Positions 53,327-63,314 of a DNA stretch of 64,000 nucleotides are shown in pieces (within the stretch, counting starts at the first letter, position 1; each line of letters begins with the position of its first letter). The translations under genes and the position numbers were made by a program. The stretch comes from Nocardioides anomalus. GTDB taxonomy: Bacteria > Actinomycetota > Actinomycetes > Propionibacteriales > Nocardioidaceae. Under the pieces are notes generated by a model. That model was not told where the DNA came from. It did no database searches and saw only the letters and a program-made list of their open reading frames with translations. Where the stretch lies: positions 2,728,001 to 2,792,000 of the forward strand of contig NZ_CP049257.1 of NCBI RefSeq assembly GCF_011046535.1. The letters run 5' to 3'.

Positions 53327-54552
53327 CCGCGTGCCGCCGGGCGCGGCTCGCGGGGCAGCCCGAGCGCGCGCTCGGCGATGATGTTGCGCTGGATCTCGTC
53401 GGTGCCGCCGGCGATGCGGGTCGCGTGCAGGCCGAGCAGCACCCGCGACCAGGCGAACGTGCCCCAGGCGCCGGTGTCGGTGACCAGGGACGGGCCGATG
53501 AGGTCGAGCGCGGTCTGGGCCAGCCGGCGGTTCGCATCGGTGGCGAACAGCTTCACCAGGCTGGGTCCGACCCCGGCGACCGGCCCACCCCCCGCGGCGA
53601 GGCTCTGCGGCAGCAGCTCGGTGATCGCCTCGCGGATGTAGGCGTCGGCCAGCCGGTCGCGCACGGTCGCGTCGGTGTCTGCCCCGACCTCGTGGGCCAG
53701 GAGCACCAGCCGGTCGAAGAGGCGCACGAACAGGTCGGCGCTCTCGTCGCCGAAGTTGTCGCGCTCGCTGCTCAGGCTGACGTTGGCCACCGCCCAGCCG
53801 GCGCCGACCTCGCCCAGCACCGCCGAGTCGGGCAGGAAGACGTCGTCGAGGAAGACCTCGCAGAAGTGCGCCGTGCCCGTCATCTGCCGCAGGGGCCGGA
53901 CGACGACCCCGGGCGCCGCCATGTCCAGCACGAACATGGTGAGCCCCCGGCTGCGGCTCTCCGGATCGGGGTCGGTGCGTGCGAGCAGCTCCCCGACCTG
54001 CGACAGGTGCGCACCGGAGGACCACACCTTCTGACCGTTGACGACCCAGCCGTCGTCGACCTTCTCCGCGCGGGTGCGCAGCGACGCCAGGTCACTGCCC
54101 GCACCGGGCTCGGAGAAGAGCTGGCAGCCGACGAGGTCGCCGCTCCACAGGGCCGGCAGGAGCCTGGCGCGCTGCTCGTCGGTCCCGTGCGCGAGCACCG
54201 CGGGGGCCAGGATCTCCTGGCCGACGAGCAGCCCGTTGACGTCCGGCACCTCGTAGCGGCTCGCGACCTGGGCGAAGGCGCGACGCTCGGCCGGGCCGAG
54301 GCCGGCCCCGCCGTACTCCCGAGGCCCGCCGAGCCAGGCCAGACCGGCGTCGAAGAGCTCGCGCTGGTGGGCCCGTGCCCGCCGCAGGTCCTCGACCTCG
54401 TCGTGGCTCTCCCGGAAGGCCGCGCCGACCAGGGAGTCGTCACCCCAGCCGTGCTCGAGCGTCCGCGGCCGCGGCGGGTAGCGCTCGGCCAGGAAGGCCT
54501 CGACGCGGGCCGCGAAGGCGTCGGCGCGCTGGGCCTCGTCGGTGCTGGTCAC
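53323..54552 (-). CDS. Acyl-CoA dehydrogenase (FadE-like), subunit 1
   Basis: 409 residues with FAD-contacting CQLFSEPGAGSDLASL, GWVVNGQKVWSSGAHLS and the C-terminal RIAGGTDEIQRNIIAERALGLPREP. The N-terminal helical domain is complete. Together with the other acyl-CoA dehydrogenase in this operon it may form a heteromeric enzyme, as do pairs in actinobacterial steroid side-chain degradation. The reaction is alpha,beta-dehydrogenation of an acyl-CoA. The GTG overlaps the acyl-CoA synthetase stop (GTGA). Confidence 0.88.
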   Translation of the reverse strand: MTSTDEAQRADAFAARVEAFLAERYPPRPRTLEHGWGDDSLVGAAFRESHDEVEDLRRARAHQRELFDAGLAWLGGPREYGGAGLGPAERRAFAQVASRYEVPDVNGLLVGQEILAPAVLAHGTDEQRARLLPALWSGDLVGCQLFSEPGAGSDLASLRTRAEKVDDGWVVNGQKVWSSGAHLSQVGELLARTDPDPESRSRGLTMFVLDMAAPGVVVRPLRQMTGTAHFCEVFLDDVFLPDSAVLGEVGAGWAVANVSLSSERDNFGDESADLFVRLFDRLVLLAHEVGADTDATVRDRLADAYIREAITELLPQSLAAGGGPVAGVGPSLVKLFATDANRRLAQTALDLIGPSLVTDTGAWGTFAWSRVLLGLHATRIAGGTDEIQRNIIAERALGLPREPRPAARG

Positions 54553-56123
54553 TCGTCCTCCTGCTCGGCCAGCCGGGCCGCCACGAGCGGCCCGATCGCG
54601 AACTTCTGCAGCTTGCCGTTGGCGTTGCGCGGCAGCTCGGTCATGGCCAGGAACCGCACCGGCACCTTGTACGCCGCCAGCCGCTCACGGCAGTGCGCCG
54701 CGAGCGAGGCCTCGTCGAGGACCTGGCCGTCGGCGAGCTCGACCGCCGCGACCACGACCTCGCCCCAGTACTCGTCCGGCTGCCCGACGACGGCGACCGA
54801 CGCGACCGACGGGTGCTCCAGCAGCACGGTCTCGATCTCGACCGGGTAGACGTTCTCGCCGCCGCGGATGACCATGTCGGACTTGCGGCCGGTCAGGAAG
54901 AGGTAGCCGTCGTCGTCCATCCAGGCCAGGTCGCCGCAGCGGATCCACCCGTCGACGACCGCCTGCGCGGTGCGTTCGGGGTCGTCGAGGTAGCCGCTCA
55001 TGATGGTGTTCGAGCGGGTCACGATCTCACCGACCTGGCCGCGCGGCACCTCGCGCAGCTGGTCGTCGCAGAGCTTGAGCTCCACGCCGTACACCGGCCG
55101 TCCGATCGACCCGAGCAGGTGCTCCTCGCCGGCCAGCGCCCGCAGGTGGTCGCGCGGGGTGAACATCGCCTGCCCGGCCGCCTCGGTGCCGGCGCCGAAG
55201 GTGTTGATGAAGTCGCAGTCGAAGACCTCGAGAGCCTCGCGCAACAGCGCGATGCCGATCGGCGCCCCGCCGTAGGCGATCGAGAGGAGGTTCGGGTAGG
55301 CCTGGTCGCGCACCCCGGGCACGTCCAGGACCGCGCGGAGCATGGTGGGCATCAGCAGCGCGCCGGTCAGCTCGCCGCGCCGGATCCAGTCGAGCAGCAC
55401 GGCCGGGTCGAACTGGTCGAGGATCAGGGAGGCGAAGCCGCGCGCGAAGCCGTAGTAGACGCACCCCATGCCGGCGGCGTGGAACATCGGCGACGCCGAG
55501 TAGCGCAGCTCGTCGACGCGGTAGCCGAAGTCGACGAGCGAGACGTTGGTCGAGACGCCGATCATCCGCATCGACTGCATGACGCCCTTGGGGCTGCCGG
55601 TCGTGCCGCTGGTGAACATGATCGAGACGACGTCCTCGTCCTCTGTGGGCACGTCGACGTCGCTGTCGTCCTCCTGCGCCTCGATCAGGTCGGCGACGAG
55701 CGGCCAGCCCTCGACGGGGTCGAAGGACGCCCGGAACCGCAGCTCGGGGCACACGCTCTCGACGACCGCGGTGTAGTCCGCGTAGCGCGCCATGGTGACG
55801 AGCCCCTGGAGGTTCGCCGCCCGCGCAAAGGTGCCGATCTCCTGCGGAGCCAGCCGGTAGTTGAAGGGCACGTAGGTCGCGCCGACCTTCATCGACGCCA
55901 TCAGTAGCACCATGTAGTCCACCGAGTCCGTGGCCAGGATGCCGATCCGGTCGTGCCGGCCGATCCCCTGCTCGGTCAGCGCCCGCGCCATCCTGTTGAT
56001 GCGCCCGGCCACTTCGCCGAAGGTGTGCGTCCGCTCGGCCGTCACCAGGCACGGCCGGTCGGGGAAGGTGCGGGCGTGCAGGCTGACCCAGTTGGCCGGC
56101 TTGGCCGACGACAGGTTGCTCAC
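54549..56123 (-). CDS. Acyl-CoA synthetase (AMP-forming, FadD-like)
   Basis: 524 residues. The AMP-binding P-loop is SIMFTSGTTGSPKGV. Motifs further on are GGAPIGIALLREALEVF, FINTFGAGTEAAGQAMF, the hinge WIRCGDLAWMDDDGYLFLTGRKSDMVIRGGENVYPVEIE and the catalytic lysine in LPRNANGKLQKF. It activates a carboxylic acid to its CoA thioester at the start of the pathway encoded here. Its exact substrate (fatty, alicyclic or steroid-derived acid) cannot be read. The GTG overlaps the upstream gene's stop. Confidence 0.92.
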   Translation of the reverse strand: MSNLSSAKPANWVSLHARTFPDRPCLVTAERTHTFGEVAGRINRMARALTEQGIGRHDRIGILATDSVDYMVLLMASMKVGATYVPFNYRLAPQEIGTFARAANLQGLVTMARYADYTAVVESVCPELRFRASFDPVEGWPLVADLIEAQEDDSDVDVPTEDEDVVSIMFTSGTTGSPKGVMQSMRMIGVSTNVSLVDFGYRVDELRYSASPMFHAAGMGCVYYGFARGFASLILDQFDPAVLLDWIRRGELTGALLMPTMLRAVLDVPGVRDQAYPNLLSIAYGGAPIGIALLREALEVFDCDFINTFGAGTEAAGQAMFTPRDHLRALAGEEHLLGSIGRPVYGVELKLCDDQLREVPRGQVGEIVTRSNTIMSGYLDDPERTAQAVVDGWIRCGDLAWMDDDGYLFLTGRKSDMVIRGGENVYPVEIETVLLEHPSVASVAVVGQPDEYWGEVVVAAVELADGQVLDEASLAAHCRERLAAYKVPVRFLAMTELPRNANGKLQKFAIGPLVAARLAEQEDE

Positions 56124-57259
56124 CGTGCTGTCTCCTGCGTGCCCGGGGCGAGCAGGGACTGCGCGATCTGCTCGCGGTGCTGACGCGGCCCGCCGAGCAG
56201 GACCTCGCTGGTCACCGCCCGCTTGTAGTACAGGTGCGCCGGGTGCTCCCAGGTGAACCCGATCCCGCCGTGGACGTGGATGGTGGTCTCGGCCGCCGCG
56301 GAGTAGACCTCGGAGCAGAACGCCTTGGCGACGCTGGCGGCGCGTGCGAAGCCCGGTGTGCCGTACGCCGCGCCGGCGTGGGCCAGCGCCGCGCGGGCCG
56401 CCTCCACCGCGACGAGCGCGTCGGAGAGCTGGTGCTTGATCGCCTGGAAGGCCCCGATGGGGCGACCGAACTGCTCGCGGACCTGGGCGTACTCGCTCGC
56501 CATCCGGACCACCCGCTGGGCCCCACCGACCTGCTCGGCGGCCAGGGCCACGCAGGCGTACGACGTCATCGTGGCCACCGCCTCCTCGGCGGCCGCGCCC
56601 GTGGCCAGCAGGTGGCCGAGCGCCCCGTCGAAGCGGACCCGGGCCTGGCGCCGGGTGAGGTCGACGGTGCGCATCGGCTCGACGCCGACCCCTGCCCCCG
56701 GCTCCACCGCCAGCACCGCCGGCTGGCCGTCCGGGAGCCGGCCGAGGACCAGGAAGGTGTCGGCCACCTCGGCGGCCAGCACGAAGAGCTTCTCGCCGGT
56801 CACCCGGCGCTCCGGCCCCGCGCCCTCCACGCGCGTGCCGAACGTGTCGGCGTGCCACCGGGTCGGCTGCTCGGCCACCGCGACGGTGGCGACCCGGGCG
56901 CCCGTGGCGACGCCGTCGAGCTCGGCCCGCACGTCGGCGGAGTCCGGCAGCGCCAGCAGCAGGGGCGCGGCGAGCGCGACCGAGGCGAAGAACGGGCCGC
57001 CGACGAGCGCACTGCCCATCTCCTCCAGCACCACGAGCAGGTCGGCGTAGTCGAAGCCGCTGCCGCCGAGCTCCTCGGGGACCGCGACTCCGTGCAGGCC
57101 GAGCTCGTCGGCCATCGCGCGCCAGAGTCCGCGCGGGTGACCGTCGGCCAGCTCCAGCGAGGCGCGCAGCTCGGTCTCGGGCCACCGCTCGCGGAAGAAG
57201 ACGCGCAACGTGCCCCGCAGCGCCTGCTGCTCCTCGGTGGGCGGGAGGTACGTCGTCAC
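56120..57259 (-). CDS. Acyl-CoA dehydrogenase, subunit 2
   Basis: 379 residues. It lacks the usual TEPxAGSD loop (the region reads RRVTGEKLFVLAAEVADTFLV). It keeps QFGRPIGAFQAIKHQLSDALV and IHVHGGIGFTWEHPAHLYYKRA, a pattern common in the second subunits of heteromeric acyl-CoA dehydrogenases. Encoded next to the synthetase, with a partner-type dehydrogenase two genes on. The GTG overlaps the stop of the HMG-CoA lyase-like gene. Confidence 0.86.
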   Translation of the reverse strand: MTTYLPPTEEQQALRGTLRVFFRERWPETELRASLELADGHPRGLWRAMADELGLHGVAVPEELGGSGFDYADLLVVLEEMGSALVGGPFFASVALAAPLLLALPDSADVRAELDGVATGARVATVAVAEQPTRWHADTFGTRVEGAGPERRVTGEKLFVLAAEVADTFLVLGRLPDGQPAVLAVEPGAGVGVEPMRTVDLTRRQARVRFDGALGHLLATGAAAEEAVATMTSYACVALAAEQVGGAQRVVRMASEYAQVREQFGRPIGAFQAIKHQLSDALVAVEAARAALAHAGAAYGTPGFARAASVAKAFCSEVYSAAAETTIHVHGGIGFTWEHPAHLYYKRAVTSEVLLGGPRQHREQIAQSLLAPGTQETAR

Positions 57260-58176
57260 GCGGCACCCCCGTCGGCCTTGAGCAGCGAGCTGGTCAGCTC
57301 GTGCCCGACCGCGTCACGCGCGACGCCGGCCGCGTGCAGGACCGCCCGGAGGTCGAGCCCGGTCGCGACCCCGATCCCGTCGAGCAGGTAGACCAGCTCC
57401 TCGGTGGCCACGTTCCCGCTCGCCCCCGGAGCGAAGGGGCACCCGCCGAGGCCGCCGACGGAGGCGTCCAGCGACGTCACGCCCGCGGTGACCGCCGCCA
57501 GCGCGTTCGCGGCGCCCATCCCCCGGGTGTCGTGCAGGTGGATGCCGACGTCGAGACCGGGTGCGTGCTCGCGGGTGGCGCGGACCAGCTCGACCAGGCG
57601 CAGGGGCGTGGTGGTGCCGATGGTGTCGGCGAGGCACAGGGCGTCGGCGCCCGCGGCGACGACCGCCTCGGCGATGCCCAGCACCCGCTCCGGGGGCGTC
57701 GGCCCCTCGAACGGGCAGTCCCAGGCGATGGCGATGACCGCCTCCAGCCGGCCGCCGGCCGCGTGCACGGTCTCGGCGAGCTCGGCGGTCAGGGCCACCG
57801 ACTCCTCCGTGCCGCGCCCGACGTTCGCCCGGCTGTGGGTGTCGCTGGCGGAGACGACGTACTCCACGTCGGTGAGGCCGGCGGCGAGGGCACGGTCGAC
57901 GCCGGTGCGGCTGGCGACGAGGGCCGAGAAGAGGACGTCGTCGAACCGCTCCAGGGCCGCCGCGGCCACCCGCTCGGCGTCGGCCAGCGCCGGCACGGCC
58001 CGCGCGGACACGAAGCTGGTGAGCTCCACGCGCGGCACCCCGGTGGCGACGACCGCCTCGAGCAGTCGCAGCTTGGCCTCGGTGGGCACCGGCGCCTCGA
58101 TCTGCAGGCCGTCGCGCAGGCCCACCTCCCGGACCGACACGCGCTCGGGCAGCGCGCCGTCGAACGGGCCGCTCAC
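57256..58176 (-). CDS. HMG-CoA lyase family aldolase
   Basis: 306 residues. The N-terminal RxVGLRDGLQ motif is REVGLRDGLQIEAP, followed by VELTSFVSARAVPALADAE, the metal-binding GIHLHDTRGMGAANALAA and the cysteine loop SVGGLGGCPFAPGASGNVATE. All catalytic parts of hydroxymethylglutaryl-CoA lyase are visible. Known members split HMG-CoA into acetyl-CoA and acetoacetate, and related ones cleave other 3-hydroxyacyl-CoAs. Here it probably performs the chain- or ring-shortening step. Confidence 0.88.
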   Translation of the reverse strand: MSGPFDGALPERVSVREVGLRDGLQIEAPVPTEAKLRLLEAVVATGVPRVELTSFVSARAVPALADAERVAAAALERFDDVLFSALVASRTGVDRALAAGLTDVEYVVSASDTHSRANVGRGTEESVALTAELAETVHAAGGRLEAVIAIAWDCPFEGPTPPERVLGIAEAVVAAGADALCLADTIGTTTPLRLVELVRATREHAPGLDVGIHLHDTRGMGAANALAAVTAGVTSLDASVGGLGGCPFAPGASGNVATEELVYLLDGIGVATGLDLRAVLHAAGVARDAVGHELTSSLLKADGGAA

Positions 58177-58823
58177 GACCCCTCCTGCCAGCGCTCGAGG
58201 TGGACCACGTCGTCCAGCGGCAGCCGACGCGCCGGACCGAAGGCCCGGTCGGGCCACCCGACCGGGATCATCGTCCCGATCTGGACGTTCTCGGGCAGGC
58301 CGAGGACCTCGCGCACGCTCTGCTCGTTGCGCACCTGCATCATCGTCAGCGTCGCGCCCAGGCCGAGGGCCCGGGCCGCCACCAGGATGTTCTGGCTGGC
58401 CGTGTTGACCACCGACCAGAGGTAGCGCGGGTCGGGGCCGCGCTCGGGGTAGGCGTGCTCAGCGCACACGAAGATCAGCACCGGCGCCTGGGCCACGTTC
58501 GCGACGAGGTGGCGGGCCTCGGCGCGGATGTGCGCGTCGTGCTCGTCGGCCGGCTCCCCCAGCGCGTCGATCCACGACAAGAACTCCTCCATCGTGCCGC
58601 CGATCGCGGCCCGCTGCTCCGCCTCGCGCACCACGACGAAGCGCCACAGCTGGGTGTTGTTCGGACTGGCCGCCCGCGTCCCGGCCCACACCAGCGCGCG
58701 CACCAGCTCGTCCGGCACCGGGTCCGGCCGGAGCCGTCGCATCGCGCGGGCCTGGCCCATCATCCGCAGCGTCTCGCTCAGCGCGACGCCGTCCGGGAAG
58801 TCCAGCACGTCGGCCCCCGTCAC
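58173..58823 (-). CDS. Nitroreductase-family flavoprotein
   Basis: 216 residues. RAMRRLRPDPVPDELVRALVWAGTRAASPNNTQLWRFVVV is the FMN-contact start, and ARALGLGATLTMMQV with a late GTMIPVGWPDRAFGPARR is the usual ending. It should bind FMN and reduce enones, quinones or nitro groups, or oxidise them in BluB/iodotyrosine deiodinase-like manner. The GTG overlaps the stop of the monooxygenase gene. Confidence 0.8.
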   Translation of the reverse strand: MTGADVLDFPDGVALSETLRMMGQARAMRRLRPDPVPDELVRALVWAGTRAASPNNTQLWRFVVVREAEQRAAIGGTMEEFLSWIDALGEPADEHDAHIRAEARHLVANVAQAPVLIFVCAEHAYPERGPDPRYLWSVVNTASQNILVAARALGLGATLTMMQVRNEQSVREVLGLPENVQIGTMIPVGWPDRAFGPARRLPLDDVVHLERWQEGS

Positions 58824-59122
58824 CGCAGCACCGTGCGTCCCGAGGCGTCGTACTTCGCGACCGCGACCTCGAGCACCTCGAGGTCGCGCAGTGCGCGTCC
58901 CCAGGTGCGGTAGTGCTCGGCCCGGACGTGCTCCTCCAGCGCGGCGTCGTCGGCGAACTCCTCGAAGATGAGGAACCGGCCGGGCTCGCAGACGTCCTCG
59001 GCGAAGGAGTACGCCGCGCAGCCCGGCTCGCGCAGGGTCTCCTCGACCAGCACTCGGCTCACGTCCCGGAAGGCCTCCAGGGAGTCCTGCCCGATCCGCA
59101 TCGAGCCGCTGACCACGATCAC
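58820..59122 (-). CDS. Antibiotic biosynthesis monooxygenase (ABM/quinol monooxygenase) domain protein
   Basis: 100 residues, one ferredoxin-like ABM domain: IVVSGSMRIGQDSLEAFRDVSRVLVEETLREPGCAAYSFAEDV, then RFLIFEEFADDAALEEHVRAEHYRTW. Such proteins act without cofactors on quinols or anthrones, or serve as small enzymes for reactive intermediates. Its place in a catabolic operon suggests oxidation or signalling on an aromatic or enol intermediate. The GTG overlaps the SDR stop. Confidence 0.8.
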   Translation of the reverse strand: MIVVSGSMRIGQDSLEAFRDVSRVLVEETLREPGCAAYSFAEDVCEPGRFLIFEEFADDAALEEHVRAEHYRTWGRALRDLEVLEVAVAKYDASGRTVLR

Positions 59123-59910
59123 GCTGTCCTCCTGGGGTCGTCCACGAACGGTGAGGCGATGGCGCCGACCCGGACACCCGAGAGCAGGCCGTGGTCGGTG
59201 GGCACGACCGCGCCCGAGAGTGCACCGGCGTCGGGGCCGCCGAGGAACGTCAGCGCCGCCGCCTGCTCCTCCACGGTGCTGAGGCGCCCGAACGGCAGCG
59301 GGAAGCCGGACACGAAGCCCGGTCCCGAGGCTGCGGGCGCCTGGTCGACCATGGGGGTGTCGACCAGCCCGGGACAGGTCGCGTTGACCCGGATCCGGCG
59401 CGGGGCGAGGCCGGCCGCGCGGAGCAGGGTCTCGACGACCACGCACTGCTTGCTGAAGGGGTAGGCACTGGGCTCCAGCAGGTCGGCGTGCGTCGCGCAC
59501 CACGCCGGCAGCCCGGCGTCGTCGACCTCGGCCAGGAACTCGGTGACCAGGTCGTAGTGGTGCTCCCACGCCCAGCCGCCGACGGAGGCCACGTGCGTGA
59601 CCGAGCCGCCGTCGGGCATCCGCTCCAGGACTCGCTCGGTGACGCGCCGCAGGCCGAGCACGTTGACCGCCAGCGTGGTCTCGGGTCCGCTCGCCCCGGT
59701 GACGCCGGCGCAGCTGAAGAGGGCGTCGACGCGCTCCACGCCGCGCAGCGCGTCCTCGACCGACCGGTCGTCGCGCACGTCGCAGCCCCAGGCTCGGTCC
59801 AGCCCGACGACGGTGGCCCCGAGCGCCTCGAGGCGGCGCGCCGTGGCCGCTCCGATGCCCGACGCCGCGCCCGTCACCACGGCGACCGCACCGTCGTACG
59901 TCGCGGTCAC
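59119..59910 (-). CDS. Short-chain dehydrogenase/reductase
   Basis: 263 residues. The Rossmann site is VAVVTGAASGIGAATARRLEALG. LFSCAGVTGA, THVASVGGWAWEHHY and YPFSKQCVVVETLLR give an Ser-YxxxK active site with extra residues between Ser and Tyr. NATCPGLVDTPMVDQAP and LSGAVVPTDHGLLSG complete it. It resembles 3-alpha-hydroxysteroid dehydrogenase/carbonyl reductase-type SDRs. The GTG overlaps the stop of the crotonase gene. Confidence 0.85.
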   Translation of the reverse strand: MTATYDGAVAVVTGAASGIGAATARRLEALGATVVGLDRAWGCDVRDDRSVEDALRGVERVDALFSCAGVTGASGPETTLAVNVLGLRRVTERVLERMPDGGSVTHVASVGGWAWEHHYDLVTEFLAEVDDAGLPAWCATHADLLEPSAYPFSKQCVVVETLLRAAGLAPRRIRVNATCPGLVDTPMVDQAPAASGPGFVSGFPLPFGRLSTVEEQAAALTFLGGPDAGALSGAVVPTDHGLLSGVRVGAIASPFVDDPRRTA

Positions 59911-60608
59911 GGTTGCCGGTCCGGGGCGAGCAGCGACTGGCGCAGCAGCGTGTCCACGGTGGGCGCGTGCGCGAGCCGGCGGGTGGTGGCCAGGGCGGGT
60001 CCGACGAGGGCCGCGAGGTCGGCCGCCGCCGCCTCGGCCGCGGCGACCGGGTCGTCGGCGACGACGTCGAGGAACCCCGCGTCGACGGCGGCGCCGGGCG
60101 CCAGCGCCTCGCCCAGGACGGTGGCACGGACGAAGGCGCGCGGGTCGAGCCGGGCCCGCGCCAGCGTGAGCGCGAAGTCCGGCAGGACCATGCCGAGGCG
60201 GACCTCGGTGAAGCCGACGAGGTGGTCCCCCGTCGTCCCCACTCGGTGGTCGGCGCACAGCAGCAGCAGGACGCCCGCGGCCACGGCGTGGCCGGTACAG
60301 GCGACGACGACCGGGACCGGTGCCGTCAGCAGGTCCAGGCAGAGCAGCTCGGTCTCCACCAGCAGGTGCCGGAAGTCCTCGTCGTCGTCCGCCTCGACCA
60401 GCGCGAGCTCGAAGCCCGCGCTGAGCACGCCCGGACGGCCGGCCAGCACCAGAGGGAGCTCGTGCTCGGTCGCCGTGGTGAGCGCGGCGCGCAGACCGTG
60501 GACGTGCTCGAGCCCGAGCGCGTTGACCTTCCCGTCGTCGAGCGTGGCGACGACCGCGCTCGCGGTGGTGCGGACCGTGACGACGGCGACGTCGGTGCCC
60601 GTCGTCAT
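59907..60608 (-). CDS. Enoyl-CoA hydratase/isomerase family protein, atypical
   Basis: 233 residues, short for a crotonase. ATLDDGKVNALGLEHVHGL is the usual start and VVVACTGHAVAAGVLLLLCADHRVG the oxyanion-hole region. GFTEVRLGMVLPDFALTLARARL replaces the normal EVxxGxxPGxGG stretch, keeping one acidic residue (GFTE) but losing the glycine-rich turn. Hydratase activity is therefore not certain, and isomerase or thioesterase activity is possible. The ATG overlaps the permease stop (ATGA). Confidence 0.78.
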   Translation of the reverse strand: MTTGTDVAVVTVRTTASAVVATLDDGKVNALGLEHVHGLRAALTTATEHELPLVLAGRPGVLSAGFELALVEADDDEDFRHLLVETELLCLDLLTAPVPVVVACTGHAVAAGVLLLLCADHRVGTTGDHLVGFTEVRLGMVLPDFALTLARARLDPRAFVRATVLGEALAPGAAVDAGFLDVVADDPVAAAEAAAADLAALVGPALATTRRLAHAPTVDTLLRQSLLAPDRQP

Positions 60609-61837
60609 CGACCGGGCCGGCGCTGCAGGATCGTGCTCAGCGCGACGGTGACGATGAGGACGGCGCCGTTGATGACCTGGGTCCACGTGTAGGGCACGCC
60701 GCCGACGACGAGCCCGTCGGTGACGTAGACGAGGGCGAGGCTGCCCGCGACGGTGCCCCAGATGTGGAAGCGGCCCCGGCTGATGATGACCGTGGAGAGG
60801 AAGGCGCCGGCGTACGCCGGGAGGAGCAGCGGGTCCGCGACGCCCGGCGCCGCGCTGCCCTGGGTCGAGGCGATGAGGCAGCCGGCCACGGCGGCGATGG
60901 CTCCGGAGAACACGAACAGGCACAGCCACACCCGGTCGGTGCGGATGCCGGCGAAGGAGGCGGCCTTCGGGCTGCCGCCGACGGCGTACACCGCCTGACC
61001 GAGCGAGGTGTACTTCATGACGGTCCACGCCACGACGGCCAGGGCGACGACGAAGACGATCATCCAGTCCATCTCGCGGGGCACGCCGAGCGCCCAGCCG
61101 CCCAGGACCAGCAGGGCGGTCACGACCACGAGGCCGATGGTGCGTGCAGGGCGCAGCCGGTCCGGTCCCGGGAAGCGCTGGTCGAGCGAGATGAGCGCGG
61201 ACAGCACGACCGCGGCCACCACGACCAGGCCGACGACCAGGGGCACCTTGTTCTGGAAGTCGCCGATCGAGCCTGCGCCCGAGAACCAGTCCGGGAGCGG
61301 CCCGCTGTCGGGCGTGGGGCCGACGACGGTGCCGGCGGAGTAGGCGACGCCGAGGCCGGCGACCAGCCCGCTGGTGCCGAGGGTGGCGATAAACGCGCTG
61401 ACCCGCAGCCGGGTGACCAGCAGGCCGTTGACCAGGCCGGCCAGGGCGCCGGCGACCACCGCGGCGAGCAGCGCCAGCGGCATCGACCACCCGTTGTTGA
61501 CGAAGAGGCCGACGCTCATGAAGCAGGCGCCGGTCGCCACCGCCGCGACGCTGAAGTCGAACTGGTGACCGCTCAGGCAGACCGCGACGGCCACGGCCAG
61601 GACCAGCTGGGGCGCGCTGCGGCTGGCGTCGAAGGAGAGCCGGGTGACGTCGTAGAACTCGGTGCCCAGCCAGACGGCGAAGACCACGAAGACCACGCCG
61701 AAGGCCACGACGGTGGCCACCGACGAGACCATCTCCAGCGTCGGTCCGCGCCGAGCCGGCGCTGCGGCGTCGGGCTCGGTCGCGGGCGGGGGTGGGTCCT
61801 GCACGGTCATCGCGTCGGTCACCTCGTCGGTGTTCAT
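60605..61837 (-). CDS. ABC importer permease, ribose/RbsC type
   Basis: 410 residues with about ten membrane segments. Typical RbsC/BPD_transp_2 elements are GHQFDFSVAAVATGACFMSV, VNGLLVTRLRVSAFIATLGTSGLVAGL, the EAA-like VYAVGGSPKAASFAGIRTDRV and LLPAYAGAFLSTVI. A 40-residue Pro/Ala/Asp-rich cytoplasmic start precedes the first helix. Members import sugars, and in actinobacteria some import steroid acids or lactones. It lies 34 bp downstream of its ATPase gene. No binding-protein gene is in the window. Confidence 0.88.
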   Translation of the reverse strand: MNTDEVTDAMTVQDPPPPATEPDAAAPARRGPTLEMVSSVATVVAFGVVFVVFAVWLGTEFYDVTRLSFDASRSAPQLVLAVAVAVCLSGHQFDFSVAAVATGACFMSVGLFVNNGWSMPLALLAAVVAGALAGLVNGLLVTRLRVSAFIATLGTSGLVAGLGVAYSAGTVVGPTPDSGPLPDWFSGAGSIGDFQNKVPLVVGLVVVAAVVLSALISLDQRFPGPDRLRPARTIGLVVVTALLVLGGWALGVPREMDWMIVFVVALAVVAWTVMKYTSLGQAVYAVGGSPKAASFAGIRTDRVWLCLFVFSGAIAAVAGCLIASTQGSAAPGVADPLLLPAYAGAFLSTVIISRGRFHIWGTVAGSLALVYVTDGLVVGGVPYTWTQVINGAVLIVTVALSTILQRRPGR

Positions 61838-61871
61838 CGGTCTCCTCGGGTGCAGGTCGGTCTGCGGGGCG

Positions 61872-63310
<1,439 letters not shown>

Positions 63311-63314
<4 letters not shown>

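Noticed and set aside
54549..57266. 905-codon frame as one large acyl-CoA dehydrogenase/ligase fusion
   Set aside because: The first about 380 codons are a shifted-frame shadow of the dehydrogenase gene. The synthetase starts at the GTG at 56123.
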